From Typha latifolia (Eukaryota > Streptophyta > Magnoliopsida > Poales > Typhaceae): a stretch of DNA of 64,000 nucleotides. The stretch is from positions 7,564,001-7,628,000 of the forward strand of contig CM034105.1 of NCBI GenBank assembly GCA_019914945.1, read 5' to 3'. The number at the start of each line of letters is the position of its first letter. Positions within the stretch are counted from its first letter, which is position 1. The translations under genes and the position numbers were made by a program. This document shows positions 11,801 through 23,560 of this stretch, piece after piece. The notes beneath the pieces are model-generated. The model ran no database searches and was not told the origin of the DNA. It was given only the letters and a program-made list of their open reading frames with translations.

Positions 11801-14800
11801 GGATGTTAGGGTTATGGAGGGGTATGGAGATGAGGGTGGATTGTGGAAGTGATTAAGGGAAGTAGACGAAGGGAACGAAGTGGTCGAGATCCTAAAGAAG
11901 ATGGGTGATTCGACAGACAACGGAGATTAGAAGTGAGGAGAAACCTTGCCAACGGTAAAGGTGGAAGGATGGTGAAGAGGGAGGAGGGAGGAGTTTAAAG
12001 AGAAGATAGGAGGCAAGAAATCAAGAATCCAATTCTCTTATGAAGTTGGTTGCCATCCATATATTTATAGAGGCTAGCCAACAACTCCTAAAACAATATG
12101 AAACCCTAATTCTAGAGGATTCCTGTCGATCACGTTCGAATGCGCCCGATCGCGTTCGAACACACTCAAAAAGTCCCTTATCTGGATTTGCGAACGCGAT
12201 ACAAGCGTTCACAAGTCGTTCGAATGCGGGTGTTCACAAATGCGTTCACAAGGCTTTCACAAACGCGGGCGTTCACAAGCGTTCGAACGCGACTCCACCT
12301 GCGTTCGAACGTGACCTACAGGAATTTTATTTTAATAAAAATTTAACACCTAATGCAAGAAGAAAAGATCCTAACTAAGTGTATCAGAACTCAGTTTAGC
12401 TCCTTTGGTGATGATCAATCTCTGATGTAGCCTAGCACACGGATACACGTAGGTGACTCTTCTCACACTTGTTATGAAGTATGCTACACGATGGAACCTT
12501 GAACTCATAAATAAGGAATTTGAAGCTTCTTAAGTTCTTTCTAGATGGATCCTCTCTAACCTCTAGTTCAACCCCTTTGAAGTTCTACAAGATGTATTTG
12601 GTGCTTAACTAGCACTTGAATTAATAACTTCTCACACAATGACAAAAAGGATGAATCCAAATGGCCAATCTCGATCTGGGCCCAATACTAGTCAGTTGAC
12701 TGGTATCAAGGGGGTACCGGGTGTATTGGCCAATACCCGATCCAGGTCGAGATCGGTTGATTTAAGTCAAACAGGTCGAATCCATAACAGATTTGAACCG
12801 CATTCAACCCAAAGACATCATTGATGTTCCCATCCTCCTCTCTCTTGCTTTTTCTCTCCTAACCAAAGTTGGTTCTTCTCCAATATAGAGATCTAGCTCC
12901 AGCGAGTTTCTTTTGAACTTTACGATATAGATCCAGCTCTAGCGAACTCCGGCGACCTTGAGTATGTGATTTTTTTCCTTTTTTTTTCTCTTCATTGTAG
13001 ATGCAAAAAGTATGGTTTTCTCTTCCTTTTTTTTTCTTTTCGTTTCTTCCACTCTCTCTTCTTTTTCACTGTAGGATTTTTTTTTTCTTTTCGATTCTTC
13101 TACTCTCTTCTCTTCTCTTCTTCACGGTAGAAGAAGTAGAAAGTGATTTTTAATTTTTTTTCTTTTTTTCTTCTTTCGGATCTTTCACTCTCTCGCTCTC
13201 TTTTTAATTCTTTTTTTGAATAAGCGAGTGTTTTTTTTAAATTTTTTTAGTTTTCTGGCTTCATATATGAGTAATTATTATTTTCTTATTTTATTGTCAT
13301 TTTTTCTAAATTTTTAACTAATACAGTTGATAGATATTATTTTTTCGGGCAGCTGATTTCTATTCTGATCCTAAGTTTTGGAACCTTGATAGAATATGAA
13401 GCTCCTTTAGGTGAGAGATCCTTGGATGGGATCGAGACCTCTGTTCTGCCTCTAGATCTCTTTCATAGGGTGTGAGAAATCTATTTAATTCGTATTATGA
13501 GACTCACTAGATGAAACACTAAGTTTGATTGTGTTAGTGAACTTTCCTTTGCTGTTTTGCGCAATCAGATTGAAATCAATTCGAAGCTGGTTTGCATTGA
13601 ATTTATATTCCTCAACTTTCCAACGCAAAATCTGTTCCGTGGTTATTTGAAATCAATTCGAAGCTGGTTTGCATTGAATTCAATTCGAAGCTGGTTTGCA
13701 TTGAATTTATATTCCTCAACTTTCCAACGCAAAATCTGTTTCCTCAATTGGAAGCTGGTTTGCATTGAATCAATTCGTAGTTAAGTAATATAAGTCATTA
13801 AAGCATGTCCAATTAAGTCATATAAGTCTTCAAGGCAAGCCCAGTTAAGTTAAGTAAGCCTTTAAAATAACTCGTAACTTGAGTTGTATAAGCCTTTAAA
13901 GCTAGTCTTAATAGAACTCATTGTACCCAACCTCTATATATAAAGGGGCTGTTGAGCTGGGCTTCTTTATTTAATCATCCAAGCATTGAGAAATTTTTTA
14001 GCTTTGAATTTGTTTTAAGAGTAAGAGTAAAATAATCTAAGAGCAGAAGTAAATTAATAATAGTTGTTTATTTTTCTAGGAGTAAATCTAACTTAAAATC
14101 TTAATTCTACCTCCAAACCTTAGCTATCATCACCTCCACAAGCCATCCTACCTTACAGCCATAGCCGTCCACCATCACACTTGGTCGTCCACCACCTTTC
14201 AATGACTGTCGCAATATCGAATAATTACCAATCTATCTAGTTCTGGCCTTCCTCCATTAATTTTATCTTTTCAGTCCGACCTCAAGATCACGTGAAACCA
14301 AAGCCACTAGATCCCTGACTTATGAGGCTTCCTCCCATAAAAACATTATAATTTTCTGACGTCCAGGTCGTTCCAGATCTTGTTCGTAACATCTAGAGAA
14401 GAGGAATGAGAGCATTCATCAACCAATCTAGATATAGCTCAAGCTTCTATTATTCTATGAACTATTCTTACAATATTTCTTTTCTTCAAATTCCTTACTA
14501 TCATTTAATGGGTAAGATGTGAAGATGTCTTCTTCTTTCCAAGATAAGTTTGCATATACACCTTACATTCTAGAAAATTCCTGATTACAACTTGGATTTT
14601 CATTATTGCAAATTGTACCCTGGTTTTCCATATAAAGAAAAAAAACTTTTAATTAGGTTAGCTTAACATTGTTTGAGCGGATGACATAGAAAGGGAATAT
14701 TATATTATGTTACTTAACTTCAGCAACTTCAGTACTGTTGTTACCTTTACCCAAGACCACTGTTAACTTCTGTTGAAAAAATTAACGGCAAGATGGTTTT

Positions 14801-17800
14801 TGCTCATTTTACGATAAGAGGATGGTATGATTTGCAAATTGAGAAAATGCAGGGCTCAAATCAAAATTTTACTTAAAACTATGGTGTTGTACGAAAATTC
14901 CCTTATTATGTCTTATTCTCCTTCTCTAACATATTGTCTACAAAGTGGCAAAACAACTCAAAGTAGACCAATGACAACATATATGCATCAAAATAATGTG
15001 AAATCATTTGGCCTACTTTCTTCCTATTTTCTTTTCCCCCTATTTTCCTAGTATATTATACAACTCTTTCCTGGAGCCATCAATCTGAAAGCAGTACTTT
15101 GAGCATCATTTAAGTTATGTACTTATGTACTTTATAAAATAAACAAATAACTAAATAGGCATGCCAATCCATGAGGCTCCTGACTGTACAAGGTCTACAA
15201 AGGGCAGATGTATGCATTATGCAATCTTACACTCATTTCTGAAGAGGCAGTTTCTAAAATATAAACTCATGACCTCTTGAATGCAAAGGGCAAGTCTTAT
15301 CATCAGACTAAGGAAAATCTTCTACCTATATACTTTATGATAAACTAAGATTTCCTGGTAACACAATTCACATCCTATATAAAGGTATTAAAAGATTGTT
15401 AATTATTAAGATAACCTACATATAGAGCTTAACTACCCGAATCATCAAATAAACTACAACCTTCGTCCTTTCCTCTATGCTCCACAAACACAGTTCATCT
15501 TACATCAAGACCCAAATCAAAATTACCAACAGAGCAACATAACTTAACTAGATTTCTTTCTGTTTTGTTCACCTCTCAAGATTATCCTTTAGACTCTATC
15601 TTTGAATATGCTCATGGCATAAGTCCATTGCCACAATCATTATCAAAATATACCTTATCTCCCTTCTTTCTTCATTCCAAACTATTCCATTGAACTTCAA
15701 AATTTTATGGTACATGAACTTTTGCATTGGATTTTGTGATCAAAACATTATCTTTAGGTAGGTTTCATTGTCAGGAGCCAATATAGAAGGATGTTCGAAC
15801 ATTACAATTAAATAACCCTCTCAGGATTTCCAGACTCAAAATTCTCATCAACAATTCTCCTAGTTTGATATGTACCAACTTGGAGTCGACCTGAATCGCG
15901 AGCTATTCTATGCAGTCAAGGAAGAATATTCGCCAAATATTCTCTAAAAAGCGGAAAATTATGAAACTAGTTGGAATAGCTTCGTGTCTTCTAGTCTTCA
16001 ACTTTTATATTTAGACCCTTATTAGATAAGGACTAAATCTGGGTCTAATCTGGTTAGTAAGCTGATAGTTGGTGTTGGTGGTAGGTATGGATTGGCTTGT
16101 AGATAATAATGGAGATGGCGTCGATGCTGGATGATGATGGTGGTAGTTAGGTAGATTGATAGTTCAGAGAAGGAGAGAGAGAGAAGTAGACCTGCCCGAT
16201 GGAACTAAGGGGATCGGCGGACGAGGGAGATTAGAAGTAAGACGACACCGTTCCAACAGGAGAGGCAGTGTTAGTTGGTAAAGAGGGAGGAGGGAGATTG
16301 AGGCCAACAGCCAAGTTGAGAGCAGAGATACTAGAATGCAAAGACAAAAGTCAATTAATCTTTCATTCATGCATACCTAAGATACAAACCATAAAGCCCT
16401 ATTTATAGAGATTAAATCTAAACAATCATAAACAACTTAACTAATTCAGTCTTTCTTACTTATCTCAGATTAGTCCTTCGTTCGCCACAGATAGAGTCCG
16501 AATCTATAGAAATCTTATCTAGGTGGCTTCATAATATTATAATACTAGATAAATATCTTCTAAATATTTTTTCGAACTGCACAGCTAGATTTAGCTAATT
16601 ACATAAAATTCTAACCTAATAAGACTTAACTAAACCAAATAAACATAATAATTAATATAACTAGACTCATCCATCGAGTCCAATGTCCTGTTGATATGAT
16701 TTGATTTGACCCGGTTCATATCATAGTTCACAGACACAACTATTGGAACACTGGGGCAAAGTAGTATATCGAAAAAGTTCACTTTGCACATATGCAAGAT
16801 AGAAATACTAGGCAATATGACAATATCTCTATGGGCGTGATTGGTTGTTAGGAAGTGAGGAAAGTGAATATACTAGCCTATTCTTATTATTTGATTGCAC
16901 AAGGTGAATTACGAAGCAATTTTTCTGATTTCCCCTTAAATCATCAAACTTCCCTATTTTTGGCTCAATCCACTTCCGCCCTAGGGAAGGAGTGCACTTC
17001 CTAGCTCTAGTTACCAATCACATGCAAAACATGTGACCATTAAATTCCTAAAAGATTTTCTATCTCAACACGTATATATATTTTTTTCATGTATACCTTT
17101 CTAAAATCTCTTATCTACATCTATATTCCTCTAAAAATTAGTAGTTATATTTACGAAACACTTGGTTTTGTATAAATACCTTTTAAACTTTTTTTGGATT
17201 ACCATCAAACCTAATAAACTATTAAACTTTCACCAAGTTGATTATCAAAAGATAAAAATATCCTTATTCTTGTGTTTACATTCTTTTCAGTTAATGGAAT
17301 TTATGTATTTTTATATTTGAAGCATGGATCCAAAAATCAGCCGATCCGGGCCTGATACTAGTCAGTTGGCTAGTATCAAATGGGTATCAGTCATATCAAC
17401 CAATATTTGATCTATATTAGGATCGATCAACTTTGATGTCCTCATGGAAGACCTCACAAGAGAGAGGGCGTGCTTCTCCTCATTTTTCTCTTCTTTTTTT
17501 TCCCTCTCTGCGTTGGGAACCTAGTACTAGTAACTGGGTGCATGTCACCTCTCACTTAAACGTCATGCTATCTTTTGCACTTTACATATATATAGTTAAT
17601 TTGTGAACTTTTGTTCTTATGGAGGTAAATTATTATTAAAATTTTAGTTTTTAAACTTCATATGTGCGTAATTATTATTTTCTTATTTTATTTTCATTGT
17701 TTCTAAATTTTTAGAAATTTTACAGCATTTTTAAATATTTTTAGAATTTATGTAATTAAAAGTAGTCTGATTCGATATTAGCGACTAATATGGGTCTATA

Positions 17801-18903
17801 TGAGCCAATACGGCCGATTCGTGTCATTTTTCTATATAGCTGATCCTAATTTGAAGTACTGAAGATTTTAACATATAGTTGTCAAAAAATAAATTGAAGG
17901 GTATCCATGAAAAAACTATAGCTTTTAAAGGATATATACACAAATTTAAAATTGAAGGAAGTTTGGAGGAAGTTTTTGTTAGGAAGTAACTTCCATAGGA
18001 ATTTCCACTTCCCAAGATCACTTCTTAAACAAAAAGTTGGAGGCTATCGTTTGAACGGACAAAATTCTGTTCAAACATAATTCTATATCTTCTATCCATT
18101 TGAATGGGTGGCCATTAGGATTTGTCAATCCGTTCAAATGTCTGACATAGTTTTGAGACCAAATTAGTATATTTTTAAGAGTTTCTTTTGGTTTAGAGTT
18201 TATTTTATTTCCTAATGTGATTAGCACGATTAGGAGACTATTTATATAGTGTTCACTTATGTATAGGATGATTATTCTCTTCTGTGAAAACCCTAGTTTG
18301 GTCGGGAAATACATTATTAAGGAGCTGTTACAGCACGCATATCATGTAAGTGAAATACAATATTGAGGAGTTGTGTTTTCACAGACTTGAATGCTTACAT
18401 GGTTTGAGCCGTTTGAAATCTTTTGTGATTGAGGAATGTCTATTATTCTCACTCTTTTAATATTGAACCAAGTCTTACACATTAAGAGCTACATGGTAGA
18501 GAGCATATTTAATCCACAATTTCAAGTTCTACTATACTTTGCAAGAAGGTTTTACTGAAGCATAGTTGTGGTCCTCTTTTCTCGAGATATAATAGGCCTT
18601 CATCATCAAATAAGATCGGGGTGATTCATAGCCAACGTGTATAGGAAATATTGGACTCTTGAGCCATGAGAACACTTCATACTGAGAGAATGTTTTCCAA
18701 ATGTCCAAAAATTCAAATTCTTTTATTATGTCTCCTCTCAATCCCCAAGATCTCAAATGCAAAATATTTAGATTTCTCTATTTCAAGTATTCTAAGCCAA
18801 CGATGGCCGTGCCGTAAGGAGAGAAAAAGGTAAGGGACTACTCGCCTTTGCGTGTCGCCGAGTCGCCGTCGAGTGTCCTAGCCCGAGGGAGGGAGAAAGA
18901 AAG

Positions 18904-18980
<77 letters not shown>

Positions 18981-20696
18981 TTATTAGTTAAAAACTTAAG
19001 ATGTAGATCCGGATTGACACGAGCTCGAGTGACGACGAAGGCGAATGGCGATGGCAAGCTCGATGACGAGGTCGATAGTGAGCGGCGAAGCTATTAGGAG
19101 GGGTGCCATGCGGCACCCCTCGTGCCATGTGCCGGTATGCCGCCGGCACGGCCATCCATGTTCTAAGCACACGAGGATTGCCATCAGGGAAAAATATTTG
19201 GTACAAATTCACCTACAAAAAGAAAGGATTCCAACTAAACGCTGAGGAAAGTTAATGTCTAGAATTGATGACCCGTTTAGAGTAATATATTGTGCACAGG
19301 AAAATAATTACAGGATAGACTTCTCAAGTGATTATAATGTTTCTACAACTTTTATTGTCGCTAATGTATTTCTGTAATATTGAAAATATTGCAAGAGACG
19401 GCTCAAGGATGTCATTTTCAATCTAGGGAGAATGATGCAGAAAATTAAAGGCGGACGTTCCCTCTAATTTTCCCTCTAATTAAAGGCGGATATAAAGTGG
19501 TGATCTTATATCCCATTGCTTCATCAACAGCTACCATTTTTCCCTCTAATTTTCGACATCAACTTCACTTTCCTCACTTCTCAAAAACTATACATGCCCT
19601 ATAAGTGGCATCATCTAGATATCTTCCCAAGAGTGAACTTTGTCTATAAGTGCAATATTTTGGTAAATTCGTGGATGCAAAACACTAGTAAATATGATAT
19701 GTAATCTAGAGTTTTATGTATGATCAAATCACACTATTTATAGAAAAACAAAACGTGCGAAGAAATTGAAAATTAGAATCAAATCAAGTCAAATTCAGCA
19801 TTCTGCAGAAAACGATGTAAACTGATATTTACATCATGAATTAATTAAAAGATAAATAGACTCTATCTATCAATCCCAATGTCTTCATGATGCGATCCGA
19901 TCTAATTCGGTTCGTATCATTGGAACACAATTTTTGACTGTATCATATAACCTAGCTAAGTTGTTTGTAGCGAGCAATAATTTCAATATTATTCGACTCA
20001 TGTCATATGACTGACTTTTTCTATTGTGGATGATGGCCTTAGCTTGCGATGGCCTTAGCTTGTGAATGGCTTGTTGAATTTTGGAATTCTTAGTGATATG
20101 AGATTCAGTAGGTTTCGTCCAATTTTTTTTAAGGTAGTTTTGCAATACAAAGCTATTATACATTAGGATCTGGATGTTATTCCATTTCTTTTTAACTTCT
20201 CTTTAAGATTCTCTAAGAACTTTGGCATTCAAATTTGATGTCAGGGCAAACATTTCTACAGTGATAATGCATCTCCAAAATGTATAGTTACATAAATATG
20301 ACTTTTGCAGGTTAATCCTCAATTCTATGCCTTCAGATGGATTACTTTGCTATTGACTCAAGAGTTCAATTTTGCTGATAGCCTTCACATCTGGGATACA
20401 CTTTTAAGTGATCCTGAAGGCCCTCAGGTGTAGTTTGTTACATGGCAATTAATTACATCTGATATGTTGAGATGATTAATACGCAATGGTTCTCCTGTGG
20501 AATGATTTAAGACATAATATTGTAAATGCAGGAAACACTACTGAGAATATGCTGTGCTATGTTGATCCTCATCCGGAGGCGTCTGCTATCAGGTGATTTT
20601 ACGTCAAATCTCAAGCTGTTGCAGAACTACCCGTCAACAAACATTAGTCATCTCCTATATGTTGCTAACAAGTTGCGCAGGCCACAGAGTGGCTAA
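8688..20696 (+). CDS. TBC-domain Rab GTPase-activating protein (TBC1D13-like), 3' part: exons 8688-8867, 20311-20427, 20532-20696
   Basis: Three exons join in phase 0 to give 153 residues plus stop, the C-terminal part of a TBC1D13-like Rab-GAP. Such proteins stimulate GTP hydrolysis by Rab proteins in membrane traffic. The pieces read EADAFFCFVELLSGFRDNFC and NSVVGIR, then NPQFYAFRWITLLLTQEF and IWDTLLSDPEGPQ, then ETLLRICCAMLILIRRRLLSGDF up to LLYVANKLRRPQSG and TAA at 20694-20696. These follow the conserved order of the plant family. All splice sites are GT/AG. The catalytic arginine and glutamine fingers lie upstream and are not in the window. The first intron here (8868-20310, 11.4 kb) is unusually long and filled with repeats; the second is 104 bp. 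I could not identify earlier exons in 1-8687. Confidence 0.93.
9635..11480. mobile_element. Copia-like LTR sequences in head-to-head arrangement, inside TBC intron
   Basis: The + strand from 9635 (ttgaaattttgagagagatg, then actaggtgtagaagatatgg, then repeated aaagtcaaag) matches the minus strand read down from about 11257 (ttgaaattttgggggagat, then actaggtgtagatgatatgg, then aagtcaaagtcaaag), so the ends form an inverted repeat of about 100 bp. Between them lie gtgcacacctgacaatctgatc-type words and, at 10780-10890, a segment (gaaaacgattgtaagtgaat, then tttttcca) typical of Copia LTR 3' portions. I interpret two oppositely oriented LTR copies. No pol coding was seen. Confidence 0.4.
11503..12386 (-). 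mobile_element. Family A solo LTR with two internal PBS copies
   Basis: On the minus strand it starts TGATACACTTAGTTAGGATC at 12386, contains a cluster of GTTCGAACGC palindromes (12125-12320), a TATA-like box in the rc of ccatatatttatagagg (about 12055-12071), and a U5 end CTTATCA at 11544. Two further units follow, each containing a PBS-like word (TTGGTATCAGAGCC and TTGGTATCAAAGTC) and ending TAACA or TATCA. If the outer unit is the true end (11503), the flanks are caact (11498-11502) and gaact (12387-12391), a 4-of-5 match to a target-site duplication. If the first unit is the end, no duplication fits. The insertion is in the first visible TBC intron. Confidence 0.7.
12387..12654. other. 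Unassigned repeat-like DNA flanking the family A solo LTR
   Basis: This probably continues the unit interrupted by the insertion at 11503. The minus strand has open stretches, but I could not name the family. Confidence 0.25.
12655..13385 (+). repeat. Dispersed repeat E, copy 2
   Basis: It starts near ccaatctcgatctgggccca, contains atactagtcagttgactggtatc and T-rich and pyrimidine-rich interior blocks, and ends near gctgatttctattctgatcctaag. It is homologous to copy 3 (17330) in direct orientation and copy 1 (6160) in inverse orientation. No coding capacity. Confidence 0.6.
13557..13785. repeat. Minisatellite with unit caattcgaagctggtttgca
   Basis: The word caattcgaagctggtttgca (or a close variant) recurs at about 13576, 13650, 13678 and 13745, interspersed with two copies of tttatattcctcaactttcc plus aacgcaaaatctg. 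The array appears built by nested tandem duplication. The open frame across it (repeated KLVCIEF-like residues) is a by-product and not a gene. Confidence 0.75.
13790..15860. other. TBC intron DNA with one LTR-like promoter block
   Basis: At about 13930-13946 there is a TATA-like tctatatataaagg, followed by about 450 bp resembling an LTR leader up to gttcgtaacatctag (about 14400). Neither ends nor a PBS could be fixed. The rest (14420-15860) shows nothing I can assign. Confidence 0.25.
15866..16723 (-). mobile_element. Family C solo LTR with TSD TAGTT
   Basis: On the minus strand the LTR begins TGATATGAACCGGGTCAAAT (16723) and ends GGTACATATCA (15866), with TG...CA termini. It is flanked by identical 5-bp target duplications, tagtt at 15861-15865 and at 16724-16728. 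It is related to the LTR pair at 42752/45151 (shared gagtctatttatct-type start, TATA region, and gcagaatattcat-type U5). No PBS lies next to it, consistent with a recombined solo LTR. Confidence 0.85.
17330..17865 (+). repeat. Dispersed repeat E, copy 3
   Basis: It starts at aaaatcagccgatccgggcc, includes ctgatactagtcagttggct, and ends at gtcatttttctatatagctg plus atcctaatttgaag. It is homologous to copies 1 and 2. Flanking DNA at 16829-17040 and 17930-18050 shares aagtgagg/cttcctaac-type words in inverted order and may be the two ends of a MITE-like element into which this copy inserted. Confidence 0.6.
18905..18980. repeat. (GA)n microsatellite
   Basis: An almost uninterrupted GA dinucleotide run of about 70 bp, ending in gagaaagagagagagat. 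It lies in the large TBC intron. Confidence 0.95.
19715..19919 (-). mobile_element. Family C LTR fragment
   Basis: The minus strand starts TGATACGAACCGAATTAGAT at 19919 and continues with atgaagacattgggattgat and agagtctatttat, as in the family C LTR start. Homology fades near 19715, so only the U3 part is present. Confidence 0.55.
20311..20427 (+). CDS. TBC gene exon B (39 codons)
   Basis: The acceptor is acttttgcag and the donor is CAG followed by gtgtag. It encodes VNPQFYAFRWITLLLTQEFN through LLSDPEGPQ, one of the most conserved segments of the TBC1D13-like family. It is too short and lacks an ATG, so ORF scans miss it. Confidence 0.94.
20532..20696 (+). CDS. TBC gene terminal exon C (54 codons plus stop)
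   Basis: The acceptor is tgtaaatgcag. The exon reads ETLLRICCAMLILIRRRLLS and continues to NISHLLYVANKLRRPQSG, ending in TAA. An internal CAGGTG could be mistaken for a donor, but the frame continues through it in agreement with the family. Confidence 0.93.
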   Translation, partial: ETLLRICCAMLILIRRRLLSGDFTSNLKLLQNYPSTNISHLLYVANKLRRPQSG

Positions 20697-21290
20697 CTTT
20701 ATAATCTGCTTGTTCTGTTTAACATTTGCAAATTCATTAACTTTTCTCCTTTTTAGCCATTTTACGAATCTTAAGGAATTGTCAATTAGCATGTTGTTTT
20801 CTTGTATGCATAGATGCAAGGTTAATCAGATTTCTTTCTTTGTGGCTTTCCTTAATCCATTTATGGTTAAGCTGCACTTTAAGTTGTGCTTGGATTAGAT
20901 TTTAATTAAGCATTTGACACAGATATTTCCAAAAAGAAACTGTGGTGAGTTGTAAATCAATTGAATGGAACATTATCACTGGTTTAGGTTCAAAATATAT
21001 GGCTTATTAATAACGTGACTTATATCTTTTACCAACTGATTTGGAAGGGAATATGTTGCCTGTGCTGTTTAGCGTTCAGATCAAGTCCAGATTAATAAAT
21101 ATTTCAGTATATGTGGTGTTGTCATTGTTCTGTTCATATCTTCACTGCTAATCTTTGCACTTGTGCATGTGAACCTTTTTGTTAGGAAGGCATTAAGCTT
21201 GTTATTTTTACTTGCATTTGTAATTTTAGTTAGATGAAATATTATATTTTTATAAGTTATATTCAGTAACTTGAATGTATAATGTTGTCC
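20697..21290 (+). other. Presumed 3' untranslated and downstream region of the TBC gene
   Basis: This T-rich stretch directly follows the TBC stop codon. No single polyadenylation signal can be picked with confidence. No further coding exon of the family is expected or seen. Confidence 0.4.
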
Positions 21291-22049
21291 CTTGAATCAG
21301 CCCTTTGGTTCTTTCCTTCATGAGAAGACAAACGCAGTCCAAGTATCGTTCTTGTTTGAACCAACTTCTGAAAGGCCCCCCACTTTTTTTACGTTGTACT
21401 TTTTAATTGGATTATGTGACCATCTATTAACTTTTTATTTTCAGAATTTTGCTAAAACTTATGGACATTTTGAAATATCAGTCGGAAGGAATCCGCTGGA
21501 TGTTGTATAGATGGTCGACATATCTGAAAACATTTTTTTTTATCTCTTTAGGGTTAATTCGAACAAAAGATAGGGTGCTTATTACATTAAAAATTACGAA
21601 ATTTACTTTGGATATCTTACTAGCTTTATAATATACATTTAATTCTCATATTACTAATATTACTACTCTTGGTTGACTAATCATTAATTATACAAAATAG
21701 TTATTATCCAATCTTATAAAATTATAAATGTGTATGTCTACTATTCTGTTTTATACATAATAATATATAATAAATTGATATAAGTACATATATATATAAA
21801 TATGACTATAAGCATATATGAATCTAATTATAATTAATCAATCTATGAGCATTCCTCTTATAGAAGTATATAAGCTCCAAGTATATATGCAAACATTTAT
21901 AATTATAATTAATTAATAATTATTGAAATAAGTATTAGTGGGTGCATCATATGCATTGTAATTTGCAGGGCATATAATATTATTGAAATAATTAATTGTG
22001 TAAAAAATCTAATTTAAATTAAGTAAAGAATATAAAATAAATAAGTAAA
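21291..22049. other. AT-rich intergenic DNA
   Basis: Nothing recognisable. Composition becomes strongly AT-rich from about 21640, with tatataa-type tracts. Confidence 0.4.
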
Positions 22050-22545
22050 AGAAAAGGAAAAAACACAGAAAACTCCCTCTAGCTTAGGCCTGCATTGTTG
22101 TAATATAGTGGAAGAAGAAAAATAGTAAGAGAGGAAAGAAGAGGAAAATGGGAGGGGGAGCTAGGCCGTGGAGAAGAAGTCTGACCATTGCTAGCTAGTT
22201 AGTGGTTGGCCTCTCATCAGTGGCTCAGTTCCTGGCTAACCTGGGATCGAGATAGAAAGAGAAGAGATAAGAAAAGAGAGGAGGAAGAGAGGGAAAGTGA
22301 GCTCACTGGCAAGGGCATCTTGGCTGCAGCTCTTCTTGGTGGGGATCCAAAGTGAGTGGAGTCGGCAGAGCAACTAGAGAGAGTGAGGAACTAAGCGAGA
22401 GAGAACGAAGAGGGAGGTCCAATTCTAGGTGGCCACAACAAGTTGGCCGTGACTGGCGGTGGTGCATGGTGCTCCGACGTCTATTTCTTTGTTCATGCAG
22501 AGTTGGGGACAAGGTCACTTAGAGCGTGATCGATTGCATCATGCC
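22050..22545 (-). mobile_element. Tekay-like LTR fragment (3' LTR side)
   Basis: It lies immediately downstream, on the minus strand, of the conserved end TTTGGGGTTGAAATTTTTAT at 22595-22560, which in family B precedes the 3' LTR (compare 54495-54531). The minus strand carries a CT-rich leader (ccctctcttcctcctctctt) and a donor-like CCCAGGTTAGCC, as expected for a family B LTR. It is truncated. Confidence 0.5.
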
Positions 22546-22549
22546 TATA

Positions 22550-23300
22550 AAGAAACTTTCTCCCTTATAAAAATTTCAACCCCAAAATTTACATACTCGT
22601 AAACAAATATAGATATTTAGATCAGATTACATCCTCACGTTCTCAAGGTGCTTCTATTGCATGAATTCTTTATAATACTTTTACTAGGGTATGACTTTCG
22701 TTTGAAGTACCTTATCTTTCCTAATAAAGACTTTCACAGGTTGCTCTTCATATGATAGATTTTGCTGAAGTTGAACTAGTTCATAATGAATCACATATGA
22801 AGAATCTTTTATATACTTTCTTAACACTAACACATGAAATGCATTATGTAATTGAACTAAATCAGTTGGTAACATCACTCTATAGGCTACAGGATCAACC
22901 ATGTGAACAATCTCATAAGGGCCTACACCTAGGGATTAGCTTTCCTTTCTTTCCAAAATGAAGTGCACCCTTCCAATGACTATTAAAAACACTTTATCTC
23001 CAACTTGAAATTCCAGATTATGTTCTTTCTTATTAGCATAACTCTTCTAGCTACTTTCTTCCAACCTTCTTTTCTCCAACGTCTTCCCAATCAATTAGCG
23101 ATCTAAATTGTTTTCGATATATGACTACATAGGAAGGCATACAAATATTATGATAACTGTTGTTATAGGCAAATTCTATTAGTGATAAATTTTTGTTCTC
23201 ACATAAACCAAAATTAATTACACGAGCTCTTAACATTTTCTCTAATGATTGAATGGTAGATTGACTATTTGTTTGTGGATGTAGGTTGTGCTAAATTGTA
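22550..23300 (-). pseudogene. Tekay-like integrase C-terminal part
   Basis: The minus strand encodes VAYRVMLPTDLVQLHNAFHV and then LVLRKYIKDSSYVIHYE through EEQPVKVFIRKDKVLQTK, the integrase tail of Del/Tekay chromoviruses. Upstream (23236-23051) lies LIEFAYNNSYHNICMPSYVV, the end of the catalytic core. Several stops break the frame. The rest of the core is separated by the solo LTR at 23561 and by decayed sequence. Confidence 0.8.
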
Positions 23301-23560
23301 ATTTTGTCCCAAAAGATAGATAAAATTGTTTTCAGAATCTAAACACACACTAAGGATCTCTATCTGAAGTGATACTAATAGGAGTTTCATCTCTAAATAA
23401 GGTGGCTAATTTTTCTAAGAATTACTGGTGGTAACGGGTAAAAAGAAGGGCGATTTGGTTCATCTATCAATCATGAAGCTGTTGATGCTGAGTAGGCTCC
23501 TATGCCACTAGCTATGCCTTAATCACAAATTGCATTCCTTCGTTTTGTCTTTCATAAACC

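Noticed and set aside
12040..12378. 112-codon + strand ORF with repeated NAGVHK/SNA words
   Set aside because: It is a translation of the GTTCGAACGC palindrome cluster, which lacks stops in several frames. The same shadow ORFs occur in other family A LTRs.
19045..19245. 66-codon GC-rich ORF
   Set aside because: It lies in a GC-rich patch with hairpin words (ggtgccatgcggcacc), probably repeat DNA. All three overlapping frames are open and none is recognisable.
20593..20898. 101-codon + strand ORF starting MILRQISSC
   Set aside because: It is an out-of-frame reading of TBC exon C and the following 3' region.
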